A stretch of 64,000 nucleotides of DNA from Flavobacteriaceae bacterium (GTDB taxonomy: Bacteria > Bacteroidota > Bacteroidia > Flavobacteriales > Flavobacteriaceae): the NCBI GenBank assembly GCA_014075215.1, contig CP046177.1:3472501-3536500 (forward strand), given 5' to 3'. The stretch's first letter is position 1. The number at the start of each line of letters is the position of its first letter. The position numbers were made by a program, and so were the translations under genes. Below, in pieces: positions 17,342 through 26,114 of the stretch. Below the pieces are notes generated by a model. The model did not search any database and was not told the origin of the DNA. It worked only from the letters and a program-made list of their open reading frames with translations.

Positions 17342-18580
17342 TTAGATGGGCAATATTTTTTTGCTGATATAATCCATAATTATATTTGTAGCTCCCTTAT
17401 TTTCCCGAACGTATTCTTGATTGATGTCCCCTGTTTCTTTTCTGTACTTTTTATCTGACTTTAATTGACGGAAAATACTTGAAAGCTCTTGTTGATTCTT
17501 TACGGAAAAACATCCTTTTAATGCTACCAAATCTACGGCCTCTTTAAACTTGCTAAACTGAGGCCCAATAACAACGGGAATCCCAAATGTAGCGGGTTCT
17601 AAAATATTATGCAGTCCTCCTTTTTTAAATCCACCGCCTATATAAGCAGTATCTGCATATGAATAAATAGCAGCTAATAACCCTATTGTATCCACTATCA
17701 AAACCTGATATTCCGAAAGATTGTACTTGTCTTTTTCAGAAAAAAGAAGAGTCTTCTTTTGAATTGCCGTAGTTAATTTTTGAATTCCTGCCGAATGGAT
17801 ATTATGTGGAGCAATAATAAATTTCTCATCTTCGGAATCGTTGATGTAGCGTACTAATAATGCTTCGTCTTCCGGCCATGTGCTCCCTGCGACAACGGTA
17901 TATTGATGGTTTTTAAATGTTGAGATAGAGGGAATGGAATGATGCTGTTCAAGAATCGTAGTAACCCGGTCAAAACGGGTATCTCCGCTCACGGAAACAT
18001 TATTAAAATGAATAAATGCCAATAGTTTTTTTGACGCCTCATCCTGCACAAAAAAATGATCAAATGCTTCCAACGAGTTTTTCATCCATTTTCCAAAAGG
18101 TGTAAAAAATATCTGGTTCTTTCTAAAAATTCCTGAGAGCAATAGAGTTGAAACAGCTTGTCTTTTCAATTCATGTAAAAGATTTGGCCAAAATTCGTAT
18201 TTTATAATAATGGCGAGCTTGGGTCGGATCACGTTAATAAATTGCGATACCTTTTTTTTTGTGTCAAAAGGTAGATAACAAACAACGTCAGCCAGCTCGT
18301 AATTTTTTCTGATTTCATAACCTGACGGTGAAAAAAAAGTAATGAGTATTTTATAATCGGAATATTTTCTTTTGATTTCTTCTATTACAGGTCTGCCCTG
18401 CTCAAACTCCCCCAGAGAAGCAGTATGAAACCAAATAATTTTATCTTTTTTTCTAAAAACAGAGAGTTTTTGAAATGTCTTTTTTCGCCCATCTACAAAT
18501 AACTTTATTTTAGCATTGAATAGTGCATACACCTTAAGAAATAAAAAAGTAAAATGCGCTATGCTGTTGTAAAGATTCAT
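17342..18580 (-). CDS. waaA: 3-deoxy-D-manno-octulosonic acid (Kdo) transferase
   Basis: 412 residues from the ATG at 18580 (a TTG just upstream would add one residue). GT30 N-terminal domain with the hallmark WFHTASLGEFEQGRPVI, then a Rossmann half with VVAGSTWPEDE, DTIGLLAAIYSYADTAYIGGGF and GLHNILEPATFGIPVV. The enzyme adds Kdo from CMP-Kdo to lipid A precursor at the inner membrane, an essential step in lipopolysaccharide assembly. The N-terminal hydrophobic stretch (SIAHFTFLFLKVYALF) is the usual membrane anchor. Confidence 0.93.
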   Translation of the reverse strand: MNLYNSIAHFTFLFLKVYALFNAKIKLFVDGRKKTFQKLSVFRKKDKIIWFHTASLGEFEQGRPVIEEIKRKYSDYKILITFFSPSGYEIRKNYELADVVCYLPFDTKKKVSQFINVIRPKLAIIIKYEFWPNLLHELKRQAVSTLLLSGIFRKNQIFFTPFGKWMKNSLEAFDHFFVQDEASKKLLAFIHFNNVSVSGDTRFDRVTTILEQHHSIPSISTFKNHQYTVVAGSTWPEDEALLVRYINDSEDEKFIIAPHNIHSAGIQKLTTAIQKKTLLFSEKDKYNLSEYQVLIVDTIGLLAAIYSYADTAYIGGGFKKGGLHNILEPATFGIPVVIGPQFSKFKEAVDLVALKGCFSVKNQQELSSIFRQLKSDKKYRKETGDINQEYVRENKGATNIIMDYISKKILPI

Positions 18581-18667
18581 CAAGGTAAATATACTATAAT
18601 GCGGTGAAAGGTTTCGATTTAAAATATCAGATGAAGAGATTTTGCTTAGGAAGAGGTTTTAAGGTTT

Positions 18668-19960
18668 TTATATTATTTTTAATAAGAAATAATTTTTTTT
18701 ACCTCGCTGAAGCAGCACGTACTTTTCTGAAATTAAATTTGTAGTAGTAATGATAAAGCTTTCTTTTACTTTTTCTTTATTCACTGCAATTGCATTTTCT
18801 TTTAATGCTCTTCGGGCATCTCCGTTTGAAGTCATAAATCCTGTTTTTGCAGCCAATGCATCAATCATGCCCAGGCCATTTTCCATATCTTTTTTCGAAA
18901 TAATTGCCTGCGGAACACCATCAAAAACCTCTAAAAAAGTCTGCTCATTCAACAATTTTAAATCACGGGCTGTAGACTTGCCAAATAAGATAGCTGATGC
19001 TTTTATGGCGTTCTCATATGCTTCTTTACCGTGTACCATGATCGTAATTTCTTCCCCGATTTTTTTTTGCAGCAAACGCAAATGCGGAGTTTCTTTGTGT
19101 TTGGTAATTAGTGCATCAATAGCTTCTCTGCTTAAAAATGTAAATATCCTAATATATTTTTCAGCATCTTCATCAGAAATATTCAACCAGTATTGATAAA
19201 ATTTATAGGGAGAGGTTCTGCCTGTATCTAACCAGACATTTCCTCCTTCGGTTTTTCCAAATTTTGTTCCGTCAGCTTTGGTTACCAAAGGCACAGTTAT
19301 AGCGTATGCTTTCCTCTGGGTTTTTCTTCGGATCAATTCGGTTCCGGTCGTAATATTTCCCCATTGATCGGCGCCTCCCATTTGAAGTGTACAGTTTTTC
19401 TCTTTGTACAAGTGATAAAAATCATATCCTTGAAATAATTGATATGTAAATTCTGTAAAACTCATTCCTTCTTTGGATGCTGCTCCCAAACGTTTTTTTA
19501 CGGAATCTTTGGCTATCATATAATTTACGGTAATATGTTTTCCCGTATCACGAACAAAATCAATCAGAGAAATTGGTTTCATCCAATCGTAGTTATTTAC
19601 TAATTCGGCAGCATTTTCCAGATGGATGTCAAAATCCAGAAATCGAGTTAGCTGGTTTTTTATTCCTGTGATATTTTTAGTTAAGGTTGCTTCGTCCAGT
19701 AAATTTCGTTCGGCAGATTTGCCGGAAGGATCTCCTATCATTCCTGTTGCCCCGCCAATCAATGCAATAGGTTTATGGCCTGCTCTTTGGAAATGCATCA
19801 GAATTAGTATTTGTACCAGGCTGCCAACATGCAGAGAATCTGCAGTAGGATCAAACCCAATATAACCGGTAGTCTTATTTTCCAGCAGATGCGTTTCGGT
19901 TTCCGGTATCATATCATGCAACAGTCCTCGCCAGCGTAGTTCTTCTACAAAATTTATCAT
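18668..19960 (-). CDS. tyrS: Tyrosine--tRNA ligase
   Basis: 430 residues from the ATG at 19960; an in-frame extension of 11 codons upstream (MYLYFFKSCRR) is rejected as non-family. Class I synthetase with the HIGH-type motif H44-V-G-S, the tyrosine pocket (YQLFQGYDF; MGGADQWGN) and the KMSKS-type loop KFGKT near residue 232. The C-terminal region (LKENAIAVNKEKV) is an S4-like RNA-binding domain. It charges tRNA-Tyr in the cytoplasm. Divergent from the SDR gene, with 62 bp between them. Confidence 0.96.
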   Translation of the reverse strand: MINFVEELRWRGLLHDMIPETETHLLENKTTGYIGFDPTADSLHVGSLVQILILMHFQRAGHKPIALIGGATGMIGDPSGKSAERNLLDEATLTKNITGIKNQLTRFLDFDIHLENAAELVNNYDWMKPISLIDFVRDTGKHITVNYMIAKDSVKKRLGAASKEGMSFTEFTYQLFQGYDFYHLYKEKNCTLQMGGADQWGNITTGTELIRRKTQRKAYAITVPLVTKADGTKFGKTEGGNVWLDTGRTSPYKFYQYWLNISDEDAEKYIRIFTFLSREAIDALITKHKETPHLRLLQKKIGEEITIMVHGKEAYENAIKASAILFGKSTARDLKLLNEQTFLEVFDGVPQAIISKKDMENGLGMIDALAAKTGFMTSNGDARRALKENAIAVNKEKVKESFIITTTNLISEKYVLLQRGKKNYFLLKII

Positions 19961-20022
19961 TCTTCTACAAGATTTAAAAAAGTAAAGATACATTTATCCT
20001 TTAAAAAAACTAAATTAGCCGT

Positions 20023-21066
20023 ATGATTTTAGTCACCGGAGGAACCGGTTTTTTAGGGGCTCATTTATTATATCATTTAACACAAAATGAAGATAGCATC
20101 AGAGCTGTTTACAGAACCGTTTCCGGCTTGGAAAAAGTAAAAAAAGTATTTTCGTATTATACGGAGTTTGCAGACACTTATTTTTCTAAAATCGAGTGGG
20201 TCCAAGCAGATATTACTTCTGTTCCGGAGATGATTCCTGCATTTAAAAATATTTCCAAAGTATATCACTGCGCTGCTCTTATTTCTTTTTATCCAAAAGA
20301 GTATATCACAATGAGAAAAGTAAATATACACGCTACGGCTATTATGGTGAATTTAGCAATTGATGCTAATGTTCAAAAATTATGTTTTGTGAGCTCTATT
20401 GCAGCATTAGGAGAAGGGCAAAAAGGAGTAGCGACCACCGAAGAAAATGAATGGGATACACATGGTAAAAATCATGGATATGCTATTACAAAGCACGGGG
20501 CTGAAATGGAAGTTTGGAGAGCAAGCCAGTAAGGGATTGATGTCATTATTGTAAACCCGGGAGTTATCTTAGGCGCGGGATATTGGAATACCGGTTCCGG
20601 AAAACTGTTTACTCAGCTATATAAAGGGTTTAAATTTTATACTGAAGGAATCACCGGTTTTGTAGGGGTAAAAGATGTTGTAAAATCAATGCATCATTTA
20701 ATGGAGGGCACTGTCAAAAACGAGCAATTCATTTTGGTGTCGGAAAACAAATCTTTTAAAGAAGTTTTTTTTACAATTGCAGATGCATTTCATAAAAAAA
20801 GACCTTCATTTAAAATAAAACCCTGGCAAACGGCTGTTCTCTGGCGGGCGAACAAAATGTTGATGATATTAACAGGAAAAGAACCTTTAATAACAAAGCA
20901 TACTGCAAAATCTGCTCATGAAAAAACATATTACTCTTCGGATAAATTCATTCAAAAAACAGGTTTTGCTTTTGAAAACATAGCAAATGTAATTAAAGAA
21001 ACGGCTTCTTTATTTCTTCAAAAAAATACAGTTAAAAAGTCGAAAAGTATAAAAGTTCGAAAGTAA
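20023..21066 (+). pseudogene. NAD-dependent epimerase/SDR gene interrupted by one in-frame stop
   Basis: The reading frame is intact from the ATG at 20023 to the TAA at 21064 except for a TAA at 20530-20532. The front encodes the Rossmann loop GGTGFLGAHL, VSSIAALGEG and YAITKHGAE (YxxxK); after the stop it resumes in the same frame (GIDVIIVNPGVILGAGYW; GFVGVKDVVKSMH; then a C-terminal helical region). Relatives normally read SxEGxDVIIVNPG here, so a single GAA-to-TAA change explains it. The 169-residue N-terminal product would lack the substrate domain. A sequencing error is the alternative. Confidence 0.85.
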
Positions 21067-21226
21067 TACCACTTATCACTTGAAATTACCGTAATAAAAT
21101 GCTCTTTTTTCCTTTCTTGTTCGCTATAAAAAGAAACCGTAACGAATGCACGCTTTATTTTTCTAACTCCAATAAAGAAAAAAATCATCATTTTCTTTTA
21201 CAGTAATTTCAAATAATAACTGGTAT
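21066..21226. repeat. 161-bp palindromic element, ATACCA/TGGTAT ends
   Basis: The left arm (ATACCACTTATCACTTGAAA...) and right arm (...TTTCAAATAATAACTGGTAT) are imperfect inverted repeats of about 45 bp, sharing TTGAAATTAC and flanking blocks. The element begins at the last base of the broken SDR gene's stop codon. No coding potential is seen. Confidence 0.65.
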
Positions 21227-21259
21227 AAAAATATTGGCATGAGCATTGAGCATGTCCAA

Positions 21260-21510
21260 ATAGGGTCTGCTGAAAAATACTACATTTCTGAAAGGCAATG
21301 ACTTATAATAATTCTCTTGACAAAAAGTGCATGCCTTTTAACCTAACTGATGCTAAAACCTTGCATTTTGTTACACAATTAAAGAACATTTTTTTGTTGC
21401 TCAGAGGCACATCACTTTTGCAACTTTCTCAATTTGAAGTATTTATATACATCTACATCTTCGAAAATTACAAAATTAATGCACCTCTGAACTTTTCAGC
21501 AAGCCCTATA
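21260..21510. repeat. Remnant bounded by ATAGGGnnTGCTGAAAA inverted ends
   Basis: About 251 bp with ATAGGGTCTGCTGAAAA at the left (21260-21276) and the reverse complement of ATAGGGCTTGCTGAAAA at the right (21494-21510). The ends look like IS termini, but no transposase remains. It is probably a deletion derivative of an IS. A 74-codon frame crossing it shows no family features. Confidence 0.55.
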
Positions 21511-22025
21511 TATGACGTCTGATATCTTTTTTTGATCGGATATTGGAAAGTTCGTGATGTTGGTTTTTATTTTTTCTAAAATAAAGCTATTTCCTCAGTT
21601 TTTAGAGGAATTTGCAGTACGGCTTTTTCATGTTAAAAGAAAAATATCCTCATTTTTTTTAAACACAACATTGGATATAAAGAAATATTTTTATAGGTTT
21701 GTTGTAGTGATAACTTTAATAACCCCTAAAATCTTTATCTTTTGAATAAATTTTTCCATTTTTTTTGAGTAAAACAATAGGCATAGTCAGGCAATAAATA
21801 AATGCCTGTAAAAAGAGATATTTGGTAGCCATTTGAAAACAATATTGCGTTAAAATCAGAGGTTCCGAAAAAAGAAAAGTTGTACATTGAAACAACAAAA
21901 GTCATTCGCTTAAAGAGATTTGAACATTATGAGTAAACAAAATAGTAAAATTGAATGAATACCAAAAACGGGAATAATTCCCAAACCTACAATTTGTAGG
22001 GTAATTTTTAAAACCTTTTTAAAAT
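21511..22025. other. AT-rich intergenic region upstream of the secreted-protein operon
   Basis: About 515 bp without a supported gene. One notable site is the near-palindrome CCTACAA-T-TTGTAGG at 21985-21999, about 30 bp before the ATG at 22026, which could be an operator or a leader hairpin. TTGGTAGCC at 21831-21839 is the reverse complement of a string found in the attC-like hairpin at 25881-25889. Confidence 0.4.
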
Positions 22026-22376
22026 ATGAAAAAAGTAGTTTTAATTTTTGTTTTTTTATTTGCATTAACAAGTTCTTATGCAAATAATTTTAGTAATAAT
22101 GACTTAAAAATTTCAGAGATTGAAGACATATCAATTGAGAATGTTGCTTCTAATGATTTGGATTTTGAGTCATTATCTATTGACTTAATTAGTTTTACTT
22201 CTTCATATGAAGTAAAAAATAACTCAACCTCAATGAATACATTTCAAGCAGAAAATATTGAAGTTGAAGTTTTTGATTATTGGGTAAGATATTGTATTTA
22301 CAGAAACGGTAGAAAATATTGTACTGAATGGGAGTATGTTATTGAACTTGAAGAAATAGTAATTATTGCTAATTAA
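22026..22376 (+). CDS. Small secreted protein with a paired-Cys C-terminal motif
   Basis: 116 residues. The signal peptide is clear (MKKVVLIFVFLFALTSSYA, cleavage near 19-20). The mature part is acidic (SEIEDISIENVASNDLDFESL) and ends with an aromatic and basic block, WVRYCIYRNGRKYCTEWEY, whose two cysteines are seven residues apart and could form a disulfide. I recognise no family. It is the first gene before a GLPGLI protein and a TonB receptor on the same strand, separated from them by a strong palindrome. It may be exported cargo or a ligand of that system. Confidence 0.65.
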   Translation: MKKVVLIFVFLFALTSSYANNFSNNDLKISEIEDISIENVASNDLDFESLSIDLISFTSSYEVKNNSTSMNTFQAENIEVEVFDYWVRYCIYRNGRKYCTEWEYVIELEEIVIIAN

Positions 22377-22381
22377 TCAAT

Positions 22382-22413
22382 ATCTATCTGGTCTTAATTA
22401 AGACCAGATAGAT
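22382..22413 (+). terminator. Perfect 32-bp palindrome between operon genes
   Basis: Two 16-base arms meet without a mismatch (ATCTATCTGGTCTTAA and its reverse complement). It starts 5 bp after the stop of the small secreted protein and ends 20 bp before the GLPGLI start. There is no long T run after it. In RNA it would form a strong hairpin that could end or attenuate transcription, or protect the upstream message so the small protein is made in excess. Confidence 0.65.
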
Positions 22414-22433
22414 TATTACTTAAATATAGAAAT

Positions 22434-23213
22434 ATGAAAAATAAAATTTTATTTATTATGTTTTTTGGTTTATTCATTAATATGAATGCACAAAAAAATA
22501 ATATTTGTGGAAAAATAGAATACACTTATACCATTAATTTAGATTATATAAATCAAGAAAAATATGAGTTATATTTTAATAGAAAAATTTCCTATTCAAA
22601 AGAAATAGCCATAACTAAGGCTGAAAATGAAAAATCACAAGAGAATAAACCAATGGGTACTCAAGTGAATATAGTTGTTGGCAGAAAAAATACAACAAGT
22701 AAGTTTTATTATAATTCAATAAATTCTTTTTTCTTTAGAGATAACTTTTTCGATGAAGTAATACTAGTAAAAGAAGAAAAATTTAAAAACTCTTGGAAAT
22801 TACATTCAGAAACCAAAAAATTGTCTAATTTTTTATGCAAGAAAGCTACGATTCTATTTAGAGGCAGAAATTATACAGCGTGGTATACAGAAGAAATTCC
22901 TGTTTCATTTGGTCCCTGGAAATTAAGAAATTTACCAGGAATGATTTTAGAATTTTATAATACTGACAAAGTATTTCATGCAGTTGCTAATAAAATTAAA
23001 GTTGGAAATGATAATTGTTTTTTTGAGTTTGATAAAAAAGAGTTAGAGAAAGCTATAAATTTAGATGCTTATTTAAATAAAAAAGAAGAGTTGATTGATA
23101 ATATGTTTGCTGAAATGTCTGCTAGAAGACCAAAAGGGTCTAAACCATTTAAAAGAGATAAAAAATGTGATGATTGCAGTAAAGAAATAGAAATATTTAA
23201 TGAGAAAAATTAA
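22434..23213 (+). CDS. GLPGLI family protein
   Basis: 259 residues with a signal peptide (ILFIMFFGLFINMNAQ). The family motif is present in variant form, GPWKLRNLPGMILE, near residues 161-174, after the usual SETKKLSNFLCKKA and YTAWYTEEIP. GLPGLI proteins are exported Bacteroidota proteins of unknown function, commonly encoded next to TonB-type receptors. Here the gene overlaps the receptor gene by 14 bp. The C-terminus holds CDDC, a possible metal or redox pair. Confidence 0.88.
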   Translation: MKNKILFIMFFGLFINMNAQKNNICGKIEYTYTINLDYINQEKYELYFNRKISYSKEIAITKAENEKSQENKPMGTQVNIVVGRKNTTSKFYYNSINSFFFRDNFFDEVILVKEEKFKNSWKLHSETKKLSNFLCKKATILFRGRNYTAWYTEEIPVSFGPWKLRNLPGMILEFYNTDKVFHAVANKIKVGNDNCFFEFDKKELEKAINLDAYLNKKEELIDNMFAEMSARRPKGSKPFKRDKKCDDCSKEIEIFNEKN

Positions 23214-25860
23214 ACTATTAATTGCTTTTTTTTTATGTAATCTTACCTTTTCTCAAACTACTTTAAAAGGATTGATAAGCGATTATTCAAAAAATCCTAT
23301 TTCGTATGTAAGTATTATGATAAAAGATAGTTTGAATAATAATATTAACTATACTTATTCTGACGAAAATGGAACTTATTTATTAGAAATTAATAAAAAA
23401 GGTATATATAATATGTCTTTTTCCTCTATGGGTTACAAAACAAAAATGATTGCTTTAATATTAAAAAAAGATAAAAGTGAAATTGTTAAAAATATTTCTT
23501 TGCAAGAACAAACTTTAGAATTAGATGAAATCATTATTCAATCAGAAAAGGTTATAAAAGTAAAAAAAGATACTGTAGAAATAAAAGTCAATAAATTTTT
23601 AAAAGGTAGTGATGCTACTGTAGAAGATTTGTTAAAAAAAATACCGGGCATTACTGTAGATATTGAAGGAACTATTAAAGTAGGTAATCAAGAAATAGAA
23701 AAATTAATGATAGATGGTGATGATTTTTTTGAACGAGGCTATAAAATATTATCTAAAAATATGCCTCCAGACCAATTAGAAAAAATACAAATTTTGCAAA
23801 AATATTCTAATAATAGGTTACTAAAGAATATTGAGGAAAGCGACAAAGTTGCGCTAAATTTAGTGTTAAAAGAGGATGCGAAAAGGCAATGGTTTGGTAA
23901 TGTTTCTCTTGGTTATGATTTGCATTCAGTTAATAGATATCATCTTAAAACTTATATGATGAATTTTGAAAAAAAAAATAAATTTATTTTTTTTTCTAAT
24001 TTTAATAATATTGGTTATAATGCAACTGGTGATATCAATCATCTCATCAAATCTTCAAGATTTGATGAGGATGCAAGCATAGGCGATAATCAAACTGTAA
24101 ATTCATTACTAAACCTATTACTTAACAATCTTAATTTTAAAAAAGACAGAACTAACTTTAATAACGCAGAATTAATATCATTAAATGCCATTTTTAACCC
24201 AACAGAAAAACTAAAAACAAAAATTTTGGGATTTTTCAATTGGGACGAAACCAATTTTTTTAGAAAAAGCATTGACGTTGTTGATGTCAATGGAACAAAT
24301 TTTACCAATACTGAAGATTATAAATTGCGTAACAAAAAACGAATAGCTTTTGGTAAACTTGATTTTACCTACAATATTTCAAAGACCAAAATGCTTGAAG
24401 CGACTACTAAATACAATAATGGCGATTTTAACGATAATTCTAATTTAATATTTAACGGTAATTCTACTATTGAGAACTTGCAGTATCAAAATACACTTTT
24501 TGACCAAAAAATAAGCTATACCAATAAGTTTGCAGACAAAAAAGTATTTTTATTGACTGGTCGTTTTATTGATGAAAAAACACCACAAAACTATACCATT
24601 AATCAATTTTTTTATCAAGATTTATTTCCTGCTTTTACCAACGCTAATAATGTAAAACAACAAAGCACTAACCAAATGCAATTTGCAGGTGTTAATGCAC
24701 ATTTATTAGACCGAAAAGCCAATGGTCATTTATTAGAACTTCAATTAGGTAATGAATACCGAAAAGACATATTATCTACTACTTTTTCACTTTTAGAGAA
24801 TAATACCGTTTTAGAACAACCAATTGGCTACCAAAACCAAACCAATTATGTGTTCAATGATTTGTACTTTAAAAGCAAATACAGATTAAAACTTAAAGAT
24901 TTTGGGATAGTCGGCAAACTAGATGTACATCAGCTTTTTAATAGTTTAGATAACAATAATATAAATAGTAATCAAAATCCATTTTTTGTCAATCCAAGTT
25001 TAGGTTTTGATTGGGAAATAAATGATAAAAACAAAATAACATCTTCTTACTCTTACAACACCACAAATGCAAAAGTTTTAGATGTCTTTAGTGATTTTGT
25101 ATTAACTGGCTTTCGTTCTTTTAATCAAGGTACAGGAAATTTTAATCAATTAGAGGCTTCAAGTGTTGTTTTTAATTATCAACTTGGAAATTGGAGCGAC
25201 CGTTTTTTTGCAAATACATTTATCCTTTACAACAAAAATCACGATTTTTTTTCAACAAATACAGCAATAGAACAAAACTTTACGCAGGCTGAAAAAATAC
25301 TGATTGAAGACCGAGAATTTTTAAGCATCAATTCAAAATTAGATTATTACTTTAAATTTATATCGTCAAATTTAAAAGTAGATTTAGGCTATACAAAAAG
25401 TGAGTTTAAGAACATTGTAAACAATTCTAATTTAAGACAAGTAACCTCAAATAATTACAACTATGGTTTAGAATTGCGTTCTGGTTTTAAAGGTGTTTTT
25501 AATTATCATTTGGGTACTAAATGGACAACAACTGAAATAGAAACTACTATAAATAATTCGTTTACTAATAACGTGAGTTTTCTAGATTTATCATTTATTT
25601 TCAATAATAGACTAGATGTTCAATTACAATCAGAACGTTACTATTTCGGAAACTTACAAACTGACAATACCTATTATTTTTTAGACCTTGATGCAAGATG
25701 CAAACTCATTGATAACAAACTGACTTTGGGTTTAACTGGGAAAAACCTTTTTAACACCGAAAGGTTCAAGAATTTTATAATCAGCGACATCGGAACATCA
25801 ACAACTGAATATAGATTATTATCAAGATTTGTACTTTTAAAATTGGAATACAGGTTTTGA
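23200..25860 (+). CDS. TonB-dependent receptor-like outer-membrane protein, GLPGLI partner
   Basis: 886 residues. The signal peptide (LLIAFFLCNLTFSQ) leads into a carboxypeptidase-regulatory-like domain (TTLKGLISDYSKNPISYVSI), then a plug-type region (VEDLLKKIPGITVDIEGTIKVG; KLMIDGDDFFERGY) and a long beta-barrel ending in a terminal Phe (LLKLEYRF), the usual outer-membrane insertion signal. Composition is strikingly AT- and Asn-rich compared with the housekeeping genes. It is probably the transport pore for whatever the two preceding secreted proteins handle. A hairpin follows the stop. Confidence 0.88.
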   Translation: MRKIKLLIAFFLCNLTFSQTTLKGLISDYSKNPISYVSIMIKDSLNNNINYTYSDENGTYLLEINKKGIYNMSFSSMGYKTKMIALILKKDKSEIVKNISLQEQTLELDEIIIQSEKVIKVKKDTVEIKVNKFLKGSDATVEDLLKKIPGITVDIEGTIKVGNQEIEKLMIDGDDFFERGYKILSKNMPPDQLEKIQILQKYSNNRLLKNIEESDKVALNLVLKEDAKRQWFGNVSLGYDLHSVNRYHLKTYMMNFEKKNKFIFFSNFNNIGYNATGDINHLIKSSRFDEDASIGDNQTVNSLLNLLLNNLNFKKDRTNFNNAELISLNAIFNPTEKLKTKILGFFNWDETNFFRKSIDVVDVNGTNFTNTEDYKLRNKKRIAFGKLDFTYNISKTKMLEATTKYNNGDFNDNSNLIFNGNSTIENLQYQNTLFDQKISYTNKFADKKVFLLTGRFIDEKTPQNYTINQFFYQDLFPAFTNANNVKQQSTNQMQFAGVNAHLLDRKANGHLLELQLGNEYRKDILSTTFSLLENNTVLEQPIGYQNQTNYVFNDLYFKSKYRLKLKDFGIVGKLDVHQLFNSLDNNNINSNQNPFFVNPSLGFDWEINDKNKITSSYSYNTTNAKVLDVFSDFVLTGFRSFNQGTGNFNQLEASSVVFNYQLGNWSDRFFANTFILYNKNHDFFSTNTAIEQNFTQAEKILIEDREFLSINSKLDYYFKFISSNLKVDLGYTKSEFKNIVNNSNLRQVTSNNYNYGLELRSGFKGVFNYHLGTKWTTTEIETTINNSFTNNVSFLDLSFIFNNRLDVQLQSERYYFGNLQTDNTYYFLDLDARCKLIDNKLTLGLTGKNLFNTERFKNFIISDIGTSTTEYRLLSRFVLLKLEYRF

Positions 25861-25883
25861 AAGTTGAAACGAATAAAAACGGC

Positions 25884-25945
25884 TACCAATAACTAAGCGT
25901 ATGTTGCGCCGATAGGCTAGCAATATACGCCTTGTTGACTGATTC
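25884..25945 (+). other. attC-like or terminator hairpin after the TonB receptor gene
   Basis: GCGTATGTTGC (25897-25907) pairs with GCAATATACGC (25920-25930) around a 12-base loop. The arms extend imperfectly outwards to AAC...GTT (25891-25893 and 25934-25936). The layout (AAC, imperfect stem, loop, stem, GTTGACT) and the length of about 60 bp resemble an integron attC site, but the outer boxes match the consensus poorly. A plain transcription terminator is the simpler alternative. Confidence 0.45.
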
Positions 25946-26114
25946 GTTTTTGATTTTTCATCCCCTATGGGTAAAACGATTTTTAGATTCGTTTGCTGCT
26001 TATCAATTGGTCTTGATTACGAGGTTTTTTCTATTGTGAAGTGTTTTAAAAGTTTACCTATCATCACTTTATTGAGTTTATTTTACTTTTTGAGTCTCTT
26101 TTTCAGTGTTTTTT

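Noticed and set aside
20530..20532. Stop-codon read-through or recoding in the SDR gene
   Set aside because: The codon is TAA in an ordinary context with no hairpin or recoding signal; nonsense mutation or sequencing error is simpler.
21298..21745. Two small frames upstream of the secreted-protein operon
   Set aside because: They run through an IS remnant and AT-rich DNA, with no conserved motif or plausible start context.
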